From NCBI GenBank assembly GCA_036000965.1, contig DASYUT010000346.1, forward strand, positions 1-55,858: 55,858 nt of DNA. The letters run 5' to 3'. The translations under genes and the position numbers were made by a program. How positions within the stretch are numbered: position 1 is the first letter of the stretch; each line of letters begins with the position of its first letter. The notes under the pieces were generated by a model, which saw nothing but the letters and a program-made list of their open reading frames with translations, did no database searches and was not told where the DNA came from. The stretch is from Actinomycetes bacterium. GTDB lineage: Bacteria > Actinomycetota > CALGFH01. Shown here in pieces: positions 31,824 to 39,737 of this stretch.

Positions 31824-32710
31824 CGACCCGGTTCCTCCCCGGCCCCGGACGCGCCCAGCGGGGCGCCGCCGACCCGCCGCGACGACATCGGCACGACCTT
31901 CAGCACGGCCGAGCAGAGCCTCGGGTGCCGCGGCAGCGTCCGCCAGGCGACCCGGACCGCGGGCCGGTAGGCCAGGTCGTAGGCGAGCAGCCGCCAGGCC
32001 ACGTCGAAGCTCCGAGGGCGGACCAGCCCGATGGCCTCCGGCCGGGCGGGGGGACGCTCGAACGCATACAGCTTGACCCCGTTCCACCAGACGGGGTCCT
32101 CCTCGTGCTCGGCGGCCAGATCGAACAGCAGCCGGTAGCCGGGGTGGGCGCGGAGGTAGCGGTCGGTGGCCCGGGTCACGATCGGCCACGACGCGTCGTC
32201 GACCACCACCAGCGCCCGGTCCGCCAGCCAGGGCTCGGCAACCCCCAGCGCCAGGTAGTGGGGCAGGCGGCCGTGGGCCCCGTCGTAGAAGTAGACCCCG
32301 ACCGGCTCGCGAAGGATGCCCGGCCGCCGCAGCAGCTCGAAGCAGTCACCCTCGAGCAGCTCCAGCTGGTCCAGGTCGACCCAGCGGCGCAGGTTGCCCA
32401 GCAGCTCCTCGCGCAGCGCCCGGCCGTCGAGGTTGAACTCGAGGAAGTTCTCCATCGCGTAGAACCGCCGGCCCGGGTTGTCGAGCATGGCGCCGACCAG
32501 CGACAGGCCCTTGAACGACCCCACCTCGAGGTATGCCTCGCCATCGCCGAGATGGGCGGCAGCCAGGTTGAGCAGGGCGAGCTTGCTCTCGGTGGCCATC
32601 CCGGGCACGTCGTCGACGACCGCGCTGAAGCGGCGGTCGACCGGCTGCCCGGCCAGCGGGTCGCCCGCGAACAGGTCAGAGAGCTTGGCAGAGAAGGCGT
32701 CGAGGTCCAT
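31820..32710 (-). CDS. Class I SAM-dependent methyltransferase
   Basis: A 296-aa protein. The SAM-binding motif I is in 'GEAYLEVGSFKGLSLVGAML' (about 57-76), motif II-like 'RRFYAMENFLEF' (about 81-92) follows, then 'DQLELLEGDCFELL' and 'VGVYFYDGAHGRLPHYLALG' (about 138-157), the YDGAH segment typical of the Methyltransf_24 group. These often methylate sugars or lipids. Its stop overlaps the flippase TTG, so it is probably co-transcribed with flippase and AftD and may cap or decorate the glycan. ATG 32710 begins the conserved domain. Divergent from the DUF3068 gene. Confidence 0.8.
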   Translation of the reverse strand: MDLDAFSAKLSDLFAGDPLAGQPVDRRFSAVVDDVPGMATESKLALLNLAAAHLGDGEAYLEVGSFKGLSLVGAMLDNPGRRFYAMENFLEFNLDGRALREELLGNLRRWVDLDQLELLEGDCFELLRRPGILREPVGVYFYDGAHGRLPHYLALGVAEPWLADRALVVVDDASWPIVTRATDRYLRAHPGYRLLFDLAAEHEEDPVWWNGVKLYAFERPPARPEAIGLVRPRSFDVAWRLLAYDLAYRPAVRVAWRTLPRHPRLCSAVLKVVPMSSRRVGGAPLGASGAGEEPGR

Positions 32711-32822
32711 CGCTCCGTCCGGGTCGTGGCAGCGTCGGCCCGCGCCGCTGCGGCGCAGGCGGCCGCCCGACGTCGGTAGTCTATGTTCTCTTCGGGTGTG
32801 TTTGTGTAGTGTTCGGCATCAG

Positions 32823-32863
32823 GTTCGGTGGGACGACAGGGCAGTTCGGTGGGACGACAGGGC
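32823..32863. repeat. 21-bp-period tandem duplication upstream of DUF3068
   Basis: GTTCGGTGGGACGACAGGGC occurs at 32823-32842 and again at 32844-32863, just before the GGAGG box of the DUF3068 gene. It lengthens the 5' untranslated region. Confidence 0.9.
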
Positions 32864-32874
32864 TGGAGGTAGCG

Positions 32875-33813
32875 GTGGGCCGTCGACTCGGGTTCGCGCT
32901 CGTCTTCGTTGGACTCTTCCTCCTGTTCTTCGGGCTCTTCGAGCGGTTCTACGCGTACCCGCGCCTGCAGAAGGCGCCTCTGGACCGGTACTCCAAGCCG
33001 GTGGCCACCGGCACCGGGACCTACTTCAACCGCAGCACCCTGAAAGAGGTGCAGGACGCCCAGCTCCGGAACATCCGGGTGGTGCGCGGCGACGTGAAGG
33101 CGGGCTCGTCGAGCACGGCGGTCTGGGACACCTTCTCGTCCACCGTCGACACCCAGGACAACGGCGTCATCACCGCAAGCCAGGAGCGGGTCGCCCTGGA
33201 CCGGGTCACCGCGGAGTCGGTGCACTGCTGCGGCGAGAACCCGCGGCACGAAGGGCTGACGTTCAAGTTCCCGTTCAACACCGCCAAGAAGACCTACATC
33301 TTCTGGGACACGGGCGCCAAGCAGGCGTTCCCGGCCCAGTACATGGCCACCGAGAAGCTCGACGGCGTCACCGTCTACCGGTTCGAACAGCGCTTCGACG
33401 GGATCAAGACCGACTCGCTCATGATCAGCGGCGAGATGGCGGGCGACCCGAGCAGGGACACGGTCCCGGCCAACGTCATCTACGGCAACGTGAAGACGCT
33501 GTGGGTCGAGCCCCGGACCGGGATCATCGTCAAGGCCGAGCAGGACGTGAACCAGACCCTGCAGACCGAGGAGGGCAGGACCGTCCTCACCGTGGTCGAC
33601 GCCAAGCTCACCTACGACGAGGCCACCGTCAGGGGCAACCTCGACGACGCGCGGGAGGGCCGCTCGGAACTCACGATGCTGAGCACCACGCTGCCCGTCA
33701 GCGGGGTGCTCCTGGGGCTCCTGCTCGTCGCCGGCGGCCTGGCGCTGGTGGCCCGGCGCCCGGGGCGGCGCGTGGCCGGCACCCGGGAGAGCCGTGCGGC
33801 TGGGGCCGCCTGA
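32875..33813 (+). CDS. DUF3068 membrane-anchored extracytoplasmic protein
   Basis: A 312-aa protein. GTG 32875 follows GGAGG at a spacing of 6. A membrane segment at about 5-22 (LGFALVFVGLFLLFFGLF) precedes a large beta-rich extracytoplasmic domain with 'ERFYAYPRLQKAPLD', 'GVTVYRFEQRFDGIKTDSL' and 'LWVEPRTGIIVKAEQD'. A second membrane segment lies near the C-terminus (about 272-294), followed by a basic tail. This two-helix layout and motif set define DUF3068, found in actinobacteria including mycolata and near envelope genes. Its role is not established. It overlaps the next gene by 20 bp, so the two are co-expressed. Confidence 0.85.
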   Translation: MGRRLGFALVFVGLFLLFFGLFERFYAYPRLQKAPLDRYSKPVATGTGTYFNRSTLKEVQDAQLRNIRVVRGDVKAGSSSTAVWDTFSSTVDTQDNGVITASQERVALDRVTAESVHCCGENPRHEGLTFKFPFNTAKKTYIFWDTGAKQAFPAQYMATEKLDGVTVYRFEQRFDGIKTDSLMISGEMAGDPSRDTVPANVIYGNVKTLWVEPRTGIIVKAEQDVNQTLQTEEGRTVLTVVDAKLTYDEATVRGNLDDAREGRSELTMLSTTLPVSGVLLGLLLVAGGLALVARRPGRRVAGTRESRAAGAA

Positions 33814-35800
33814 CCGCTCCACCCTCGCGGCGACCAGCCGAGAGCGCGCCGGGCCCGCCGCCCCGGACCGGCGGCCGGCCCGCCGGCCCGCCGCCCTGCT
33901 CGTGGTCGGCGCGGCCGCGCTGCTGATCCTCGCCCCGCTGCTCGGGCCCGGGTACGTGCTGAGCTACGACATGGTCTTTGTGCCCCGTATCCCGTTCACC
34001 TGGGAGCTCCTCGGGCTCGGCACCTCGGTGGCCCGCGCGGTCCCAAGCGACCTGCTGGTGGCCGTGGCCAGCCGCCTGCTCCCGGCCGACCTGGTGCAGA
34101 AGCTGGTCCTGGCCGGGATCCTGGCCGGCGGCGGGTGGGGAGCCGCCCGGCTCGCCCCCACCGCGTCCAGCGCCGGGCAGGCTGCCGCAGGCGTGCTCTA
34201 CGTGTGGAACGCGTTCGTGTACGAGCGGCTGCTCATCGGCCACTGGGCGCTGCTGGTCTCCTACGCCGCCTTGCCCTGGGTGGCGCGGGCGGCCGCCGCG
34301 TTGCGCCTGGGTCCTGGCGGCGGCCGGCTCGCCGCCTGGCTCGCGGTCGCCGCCTGCGGCAGCCCGCCCGGCGGGGTCGTCGCCAGCGTGACCGCGCTGC
34401 TCGTGGCCTGCTGCCCGCCGTGGTCCCGGCGCGCCGGGACCACGGGGCCGGACCGGGAGCGCCCGGCCGCGGCATCCCCACTCGCCCGCCTGCGCCTGGT
34501 CGCCCCCAGGCCGGGCCGGGAGCGCCGGGTCGCGGCGTCCCCGCTCGCGCGCCTGGGCCGGCCCGGGGGGGCCGCCGGGCCAGATCGGGAGCGCCAGGGC
34601 CCGGCGTCCCCGCTCGCCCGCCTGGGCCTGGTCGCGGCAGCGGCCCTGGTGCTGAACGCGCCCTGGTTGGTGCCGAGCGTGCTCCGGCCTGGCGGCGTCC
34701 CCTACCGCCCGGCCGGGGTCGACGCGTTCGCGGCCCGGCCCGACGGGCCGCTCGGCTCCCTCGGCAGCCTGGCCACGCTCGGCGGCATCTGGAACGCCGA
34801 CGTGGTGCCCCCGGGCCGGGGCTCCTGGCTGTGGATGCCGGCGTTCGCGCTGATCGCGGTGCTCGCCGTGGCCGGCTGGAGGCGCATCCCGGACCGGCTG
34901 GGGCGGGGGGCCGCGGTCGGGCTGGTCGCGGCGGCCGCCCTCGGGCTGGCCGTGGCCGCCGCCTCAGGGGGCCGGCCCGGGCTGCGCGGGCTGGTCGCGC
35001 TGGTGGTCGAGCACGTCCCCGGCGGCGGCCTGGTCCGGGACGCCCAGAAGCTGGTCGCCCCGCTGGCGCTGGCGCTCGCGATCGGCTTCGGGGTCGGGGT
35101 CGAATGGCTGCTCGGGCTGCTCGCCCCGGCCCGGACCCGCCGGGTGGCGGCCGTCCTGCTGGTGGCCGCCCCCGTGCTGGTCCTGCCCGCCCTCGCCTGG
35201 GGTGCCGGCGGCCGGCTGGGCACGGCCCGGTACCCCGCGTCCTGGACCGAGGCGCGGGCGGCGATGGAGGCCGACCCGGTGCCCGGCGCGGTGCTGGTGC
35301 TGCCCTGGCAGCTCTACGTGGCGTTCCCGTGGAACGGCGGGCGGGTGTCGCTGCAGCCTGCCCAGCGCTTCTTCAACCGCCGGGCGGTGACCAACGACGA
35401 CCTGGAGCTCCGCGGCACGACCGTGCCCGGCGAGGACCCCTGGTCGCCAAGGCTCGCCCCGCTGGTGACGGGCGCCGGGGCGATCGCCCCCGGCCTGCCC
35501 ACGGCCGGGGTGCGCTGGGTGCTGGTCGAGAAGGTCGGGCGCTGGTCGGGGTACCCACCCCGGCTGGCAGGCGCCGACCTCGTGCTCGACCGGGCCGACC
35601 TCGCCCTGTACCGGAGTGCGGCGCGCCCGGCCGGGCCGCCGGGCGCCGTGGTGCCGGCATGGCCCGACGGGGCGCGCGCGGCCGTGCTCGGAGCCGACGC
35701 GGTCGCGCTGGGACTGGCCCTGTGGGCGGTCGGCGGGACGTCCATGGCGCGCCCACTGCGCAGGCTGGTAGATTCCTGGCGTTCCCGAAGGAGGGAGTGA
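33794..35800 (+). CDS. Large polytopic membrane protein, GT-C-like
   Basis: A 668-aa protein with about 12 membrane helices. The first long loop reads 'GPGYVLSYDMVFVPRIPFTW' (about 50-70), where Tyr-Asp resembles the catalytic Asp position of GT-C glycosyltransferases. A later loop has 'NAFVYERLLIGHWALLVSYA' and the C-terminal part is soluble ('VPGAVLVLPWQLYVAFPWNG'). GTG 33794 overlaps the DUF3068 end by 20 bp. A loop at about 222-280 holds three copies of an RER...SPLARL motif encoded by approximately 60-bp in-frame repeats. Probably transfers or polymerises lipid-linked sugars. Donor unknown; could also be a related non-enzymatic carrier. Confidence 0.72.
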   Translation: MRLGPPDRSTLAATSRERAGPAAPDRRPARRPAALLVVGAAALLILAPLLGPGYVLSYDMVFVPRIPFTWELLGLGTSVARAVPSDLLVAVASRLLPADLVQKLVLAGILAGGGWGAARLAPTASSAGQAAAGVLYVWNAFVYERLLIGHWALLVSYAALPWVARAAAALRLGPGGGRLAAWLAVAACGSPPGGVVASVTALLVACCPPWSRRAGTTGPDRERPAAASPLARLRLVAPRPGRERRVAASPLARLGRPGGAAGPDRERQGPASPLARLGLVAAAALVLNAPWLVPSVLRPGGVPYRPAGVDAFAARPDGPLGSLGSLATLGGIWNADVVPPGRGSWLWMPAFALIAVLAVAGWRRIPDRLGRGAAVGLVAAAALGLAVAAASGGRPGLRGLVALVVEHVPGGGLVRDAQKLVAPLALALAIGFGVGVEWLLGLLAPARTRRVAAVLLVAAPVLVLPALAWGAGGRLGTARYPASWTEARAAMEADPVPGAVLVLPWQLYVAFPWNGGRVSLQPAQRFFNRRAVTNDDLELRGTTVPGEDPWSPRLAPLVTGAGAIAPGLPTAGVRWVLVEKVGRWSGYPPRLAGADLVLDRADLALYRSAARPAGPPGAVVPAWPDGARAAVLGADAVALGLALWAVGGTSMARPLRRLVDSWRSRRRE

Positions 35801-35802
35801 CG

Positions 35803-35943
35803 ATGAGTGGCATCCCGCTGCGCGTCTTCCTGGGCCTGGGCGCGCTGGCCCTGGCCCTCGCCTTCCTGGCCGCGGTCCTGCTCGTGACCAGCCAGGGCCC
35901 GAGCCCGGTCTCCCAGGACCTCATCGTCTACGGCGGCCGCTAG
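35803..35943 (+). CDS. 46-aa single-pass membrane miniprotein
   Basis: Reads 'MSGIPLRVFLGLGALALALA', then 'FLAAVLLVTSQGPSPVSQDL' and 'IVYGGR'. One membrane helix (about 8-30) is followed by a short polar tail. ATG 35803 is 2 bp after the upstream stop and has a perfect AAGGAGGG box, so translation is well supported. Co-transcribed with DUF3068 and the GT-C-like protein. No family recognised; miniproteins of this kind often modulate or stabilise a membrane partner. Confidence 0.7.
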   Translation: MSGIPLRVFLGLGALALALAFLAAVLLVTSQGPSPVSQDLIVYGGR

Positions 35944-36020
35944 CGAGGTCTACGGCGGCTGCTGAGCAGGTCGCGGCGGGCCGGTCTGGCGGCGTGCGTC
36001 GGCGCGCGGATGCGGGACGG

Positions 36021-37235
36021 TCAGGTCCGCGCCTCCCCACCCTGCGCTTCCACCGGGGCGACCGGCGGCGCCTCCACCCGGGCCGCCGACACCACCCCGT
36101 CCAGGATGCTGGCGAAGGCGGCCGTGGCCTGCGGCCAGGTGAAGCCCGCGGCCCGCTCCCGCGCGGCGGCGCCCAGGCGCTCCCGCAGCGGCCCATCGCA
36201 CAGGATCCGCTCGAGGTGGCCGGTGAACTGGTCCAGGTCGTCGGCGAGCAGGCCGGTGCGCCCGTCCACCACCGACTCGGCCAGCCCGCCGGCCGAACGG
36301 AACGCGACTGTGGGGGTGGCGTGCCAGGCCGCCTCCATCGCGGCCTGCCCCCACCCCTCCTTGACCGAGGGCATGGCAAGGACCCATGACCGCGCGAGCA
36401 GCGCGTGCTTGGCCTCCTCGCCCACGAACCCGAGCAGCTCCACCGTGTCCTCGAGACCGAGCCGGGCCACCGCCTCCCGAAGCTGCGGCTCCCACCAGCC
36501 CTGGCCCACCACCGACACCTTGAGCCCGGGCAGCCGGCCGCGGAGCCGGGCGGTCGCCTCGAGCGCCAGCTCGACCCGCTTGTGGGGGACCAGCCGGCCG
36601 AGCACGCACACCGACGGGCAGGGCGTCCGGGGCAGGCTGGCCACGGCCGGAGGGTCGATGCCGTTGTGGACGACCGCGATCGAGCCCGGCTCGACGCCCA
36701 GGCCCACCAGCTCCTGGCGGGTCGACTCGGACACGGCCACGTACCTGGCGCCCCGGTAGACGCGGGGGGCCAGGCGGGACTCGACCCACCAGCCGAACCG
36801 GGCCGCCAGCGGGGGCAGCACGACCCCCCACTGCTCCCGGTGCACGTGGTGGACGAGCACGACCACCGGCGCCCGCGCGTAGAGGGCCGAGAAGAACGGC
36901 AGGCCGTTCTGGACGTCGACGACGGTGTCGTGGGGACCCACCCGGCCGGTCGCGTAGAGCAGGAAGGCGCGCAGGTACACCCCCAGGCGTCCTCCCCGGC
37001 GCAGGATGCGGACGCCGTCGACGTGCTCCTCGCGGGGCGCGCCCGGCCAGGCAGCGCAGACGATCGTCACCGGGCGGCCCTGGGCGGCAAGGCCGGCGGC
37101 CACCCGCTCCACGAACAGCTCCGAGCCGCCGCCCTCCGGGTTGCGCGTGTCGCGCCAGTTCAGGATGACCACGCCCGGGCGCCTGCCGTCGATGGCGGAG
37201 CCGGGTGCCAGGGGCGGGAGGGGTGTCGCGGTCAT
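36021..37235 (-). CDS. Glycosyltransferase family 4 (GT-B)
   Basis: A 404-aa protein. The N-terminal acceptor domain opens 'GVVILNWRDTRNPEGGGSEL' (about 21-40), the GGxE motif typical of this subgroup, then 'HHVHREQWGVVLPP'. The donor domain has 'VVHNGIDPPAVAS', 'VCVLGRLVPHKRVELALEA', 'VSVVGQGWWEPQLREAVARL' and 'PSVKEGWGQAAMEAAWHATP' (the EGWGxxxxE donor motif). ATG 37235 is preceded by GGGATAGG. Cytoplasmic, uses a nucleotide sugar. It is convergent with the DUF3068 operon and closes the glycan island on the right. Acceptor not predictable. Confidence 0.88.
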   Translation of the reverse strand: MTATPLPPLAPGSAIDGRRPGVVILNWRDTRNPEGGGSELFVERVAAGLAAQGRPVTIVCAAWPGAPREEHVDGVRILRRGGRLGVYLRAFLLYATGRVGPHDTVVDVQNGLPFFSALYARAPVVVLVHHVHREQWGVVLPPLAARFGWWVESRLAPRVYRGARYVAVSESTRQELVGLGVEPGSIAVVHNGIDPPAVASLPRTPCPSVCVLGRLVPHKRVELALEATARLRGRLPGLKVSVVGQGWWEPQLREAVARLGLEDTVELLGFVGEEAKHALLARSWVLAMPSVKEGWGQAAMEAAWHATPTVAFRSAGGLAESVVDGRTGLLADDLDQFTGHLERILCDGPLRERLGAAARERAAGFTWPQATAAFASILDGVVSAARVEAPPVAPVEAQGGEART

Positions 37236-37269
37236 CGGTGCCGCGAACCTATCCCACTTTGCCCCTACC

Positions 37270-37284
37270 CGTCTGCAACAGACG
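37270..37284. promoter_or_regulatory. Palindrome upstream of the GT4 gene
   Basis: CGTCTG-CAA-CAGACG is a perfect 6-bp inverted repeat 35 bp before the GT4 start. It overlaps TTGCAG on the minus strand, a possible -35 element. Candidate operator, unknown regulator. Confidence 0.4.
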
Positions 37285-37296
37285 ATTTCCGCTGTG

Positions 37297-37674
37297 TCAG
37301 GGGTGTTCGCCCGGTTCCGCCGGGAAGCCCGCCGACCTGGTCGGCGCGGGCCGGCGATCGGGGCATCTGCGCTGGTCGGGCGCTCCTCCGAGGGTGCTCT
37401 CGCGCACGACCAGGCGGGGCACCTCGAGCGCACGGGCGTCGAAGCGGCGGTCGGCCATCCTGGACCTGAGGATGTCCACCGCCCGTTCGGCCAGCAGCCG
37501 CACCGGCTGCCTGAGGCTGGTCAGGGTGGGCGCGCTCAGGACGCCCGGGCGCGAGAAGAAGTTCCTCGCCGAGCTGGTGCTGACGCCGGCGTGCCTGGCG
37601 ACGTCTTCGATCGTTGGTTCCCGCCTGACCGAACCATCGCCTGCCACGCGTCCCGCCTCAACCTGCATAGCCAT
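37297..37674 (-). pseudogene. LacI family regulator with a large internal deletion
   Basis: The first part (to about residue 48) is an intact LacI helix-turn-helix: 'PTIEDVARHAGVSTSSARNF' and 'FSRPGVLSAPTL'. It is joined in frame directly to the extreme C-terminus of a LacI protein: 'LTSLRQPVRLLAERAVDILR' and 'RALEVPRLVVRESTLGG'. The hinge and nearly all of the periplasmic-binding-protein-like sensor (normally about 270 residues) are missing. The frame is kept, so a 125-aa DNA-binding protein without effector control could still be made. ATG 37674 is chosen; TTG 37692 is an alternative. The candidate operators upstream are intact. Confidence 0.75.
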
Positions 37675-37685
37675 TCCGGGCCGTT

Positions 37686-37718
37686 CTTGCAAGTGGTCCT
37701 TGCAAGCACACTTGCAAG
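37686..37718 (-). promoter_or_regulatory. Three CTTGCAAG palindromes, putative LacI operators
   Basis: The 8-bp palindrome CTTGCAAG occurs at 37686-37693, 37699-37706 and 37711-37718. A TATATA element (near 37722-37727) sits just upstream with respect to the minus-strand regulator, so the sites cover the likely transcription start. Typical of LacI-family autoregulation. Confidence 0.65.
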
Positions 37719-37727
37719 GACTATATA

Positions 37728-38027
37728 ACCCCGTTCGCTACCGACCGGTTCCGGAGCAGGCTCTTGAGGGCCAAGGGGGGTCACGCGGACCGCCGCACGC
37801 GTGTGCCCTCGGGGACCTGGACACCCGCACCGGGCCGTCCCTGTCACCGGGACGCCGATGCCCGTCCCCGGAACCGGTCGGAGTGTCCACCTCGTGACGA
37901 CCCCGGCGAGGGCTGCCCGGTCGCCCTGGGCGTGCCGACCTCGGAACGTCCAGGGGCGATCCCGGAACGTCCAGTGGCGACCCCGGCAAGGCCAGCCCGG
38001 TCGGTGCCGGGCCCCACGGGGCGACCC
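37728..38027. other. Gene-free stretch with imperfect repeats
   Basis: Contains imperfect tandem motifs (GGAACGTCCAG twice at about 37945-37975; GACCCCGGCAAGGCC twice at about 37979 and 38024). Open frames here are artefacts of GC richness. It grades into the dispersed repeat that follows. Confidence 0.5.
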
Positions 38028-38136
38028 CGGCAAGGCCGGCCCGGTCGGTGCCGGGCTCCCATGGCATCCAGGCTGCGGCGACGCCCATTCCGGCGAGGCG
38101 GTGGCCGGGCAGACGCACGGAGGGGAGTCACCAGCC
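38028..38136. repeat. Dispersed intergenic repeat, copy 1
   Basis: About 109 bp running from CGGCAAGGCC to GAGGGGAGTCACCAGCC, clearly similar to 45397-45530. Shared blocks include GGCTCCC-TGGC, TCCAGGC-GCGG-GACG-CC, TTCCGGCGAGG and GGAGGGGAG-CACCAGCC. Both copies lie directly upstream of a gene on the plus strand. Confidence 0.75.
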
Positions 38137-38204
38137 GGTTGACTCGGCGGTCGCGATCGGCCAGCGTCGTACGCACGGACGCGTGGGCAGGGGGTGGGAC
38201 GGCG

Positions 38205-39029
38205 GTGCGCTCCTTCGACGGCGTGGAGGTCGTGCTCCTGGACCTGGACGGCACCGTGTACGTGGGCAGCCGGCCGGTCCAAGGGGCGGGCCAGGCGGTC
38301 GAGCGGCTCCGGCGCTCGGGACTGACCGTCCGGTTCACCACCAACACCGACTCGACCTCGCCAGCCGCGCTGGTCGAGCGCCTGGCCGGCATGGGCGTCC
38401 CGGCCGGGGAGGGCGACTTCCTGACCCCGGTGGTGCTGGCCCGCCGGCTGTTCGAGGACCTCCCGGCGCCCCGGGTGCTGGCCATCGCCTCGCCGGCGGT
38501 CCGCGACCACCTGCCCGGGGTGCTGTGCGGGCCAGGCGACCGGCCCACCCACGTGCTGGTATGCGACCCGAGCTACGGGGCCGGCTACGCCGACCTGGAC
38601 GCCGCCTTCCGGGCCGTCCGGGACGGCGCGGCGCTGGTCGCGACCCAGCTCGGCCGCATCGCCCGTCGCGACGACGGCGAGCACCTTGACACCGGCGGGT
38701 GGGTGCGCCTGCTCGAGTACGCGACCGGCGTGGAGGCCGAGGTCCTCGGCAAGCCGTCGCCGAAGTTCTTCCGCCTCGCCCTCGAGACGGTCGGCGGCAC
38801 GCCCGAGCGCACCCTGGTGGTGGGCGACGACCTCGACGCCGACGTGGCCGGCGCCCGGGCCGTCGGCGCCCGCTCGGTCCTGGTCCGCACCGGCAAGGGC
38901 GCCCGCGCCACCGGGGCCCAGACCCGGGGCGGGGACGGCCCGGAACCGGATGCCGAGGTGGACGGCTTAGCCGACGTGCCCGACCTGTTGGCCGGGTCGG
39001 GGCAGGGTCCCGCTGGCCCGGTGGGGTAG
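38205..39029 (+). CDS. HAD-IIA family phosphatase (NagD-like)
   Basis: A 274-aa protein. Motif I is 'VVLLDLDGTVYVGSRPV' (nucleophile Asp13, Asp15), motif II 'VRFTTNTDSTSP', motif III Lys in 'EVLGKPSPKFF' and motif IV 'LVVGDDLDADVAGARAVGAR'. The cap lies between motifs II and III, as in subclass IIA (NagD/AraL/pyridoxal phosphatase type). GTG 38205 is the start just before the conserved strand, with GGGGG upstream. The 37-residue C-terminal tail is low-complexity. Hydrolyses a small phosphate ester; substrate unknown. Just downstream of a dispersed repeat. Confidence 0.85.
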   Translation: MRSFDGVEVVLLDLDGTVYVGSRPVQGAGQAVERLRRSGLTVRFTTNTDSTSPAALVERLAGMGVPAGEGDFLTPVVLARRLFEDLPAPRVLAIASPAVRDHLPGVLCGPGDRPTHVLVCDPSYGAGYADLDAAFRAVRDGAALVATQLGRIARRDDGEHLDTGGWVRLLEYATGVEAEVLGKPSPKFFRLALETVGGTPERTLVVGDDLDADVAGARAVGARSVLVRTGKGARATGAQTRGGDGPEPDAEVDGLADVPDLLAGSGQGPAGPVG

Positions 39030-39110
39030 GGTCGGGGCCGGGTCCCGCTGGCCCGGCCGGGGTGGAGTCGGAGCCGGCCGGGGTGGAGTCGGGGTAGGGT
39101 GGGGCGGTCA
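39010..39110. repeat. Short GC-rich tandem repeats after the phosphatase gene
   Basis: GGGTCCCGCTGGCCCGG occurs twice (about 39006 and 39042), overlapping the gene end, followed by two copies of GCCGGGGTGGAGTCGG and related variants. No ORF. Part of the same minisatellite-like pattern seen elsewhere. Confidence 0.7.
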
Positions 39111-39190
39111 GCGACCCCGACCGAGGGGCCCGGGGGCTCGAGCAGCCAAGCGGTGCCCCCGGTCCGTACCAGGACGAGGGAGCGAGCGCG

Positions 39191-39709
39191 ATGGCAGTCA
39201 CCCACGCAACCCTGAAGACCTCCAAGGGCGACATCCGGGTCGTCCTGTTCCCCGACACCGCCCCGAAGACCGTCGAGAACTTCGTCGGGCTGGCCACCGG
39301 GACCAGGACCTGGAGGGACCCGCAGACCGGGGCCGAGCAGCAGCGGCCCCTCTACGACGACACCATCTTCCACCGGGTCATCCCGCAGTTCATGGTCCAG
39401 GGCGGCGACCCGCTCGGGACCGGCAGGGGTGGGCCCGGCTACAGCTTCAAGGACGAGGTGGCCGGGCCGCGCTCGTTCGACAAGCGCGGCTACCTGGCGA
39501 TGGCCAACGCCGGGCCCAACACCAACGGCTCCCAGTTCTTCATCACCCAGGTGCCGACCCCCTGGCTGAACGGCAAGCACACCATCTTCGGCGAGGTCGT
39601 CGAGGGGATGGACGTGGTGGACGCCATCGCGGCCAGCGACCGCGACGCCACCGACCGGCCCAGCGAGGAGATCCGCCTCGAGCGGATCGAGATCGAGCAG
39701 CCGGCCTGA
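39191..39709 (+). CDS. ppiA: Peptidyl-prolyl cis-trans isomerase, cyclophilin type
   Basis: A 172-aa cytoplasmic cyclophilin. 'FPDTAPKTVENFVGLATG' (about 20-37), 'DTIFHRVIPQFMVQGGDP' (about 57-74, with the catalytic Arg of FHRVI and the QGGD block), 'AMANAGPNTNGSQFFIT' (about 101-117) and 'WLNGKHTIFGEVVEGMDVVD' (about 122-141) are all present, so it should be active. GAGGGAG precedes ATG 39191. There is no signal peptide. In many actinomycetes a cyclophilin gene lies near crgA and pknB, which fits the right end of this window. Confidence 0.95.
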   Translation: MAVTHATLKTSKGDIRVVLFPDTAPKTVENFVGLATGTRTWRDPQTGAEQQRPLYDDTIFHRVIPQFMVQGGDPLGTGRGGPGYSFKDEVAGPRSFDKRGYLAMANAGPNTNGSQFFITQVPTPWLNGKHTIFGEVVEGMDVVDAIAASDRDATDRPSEEIRLERIEIEQPA

Positions 39710-39737
39710 GCGGTCGGCCCGGGCGAAAGGGGCTCCC

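Noticed and set aside
37764-38204. N-terminal extension of the HAD phosphatase through the repeat region
   Set aside because: The extension is repeat-derived and Arg/Pro-rich; the conserved first strand begins just after GTG 38205.
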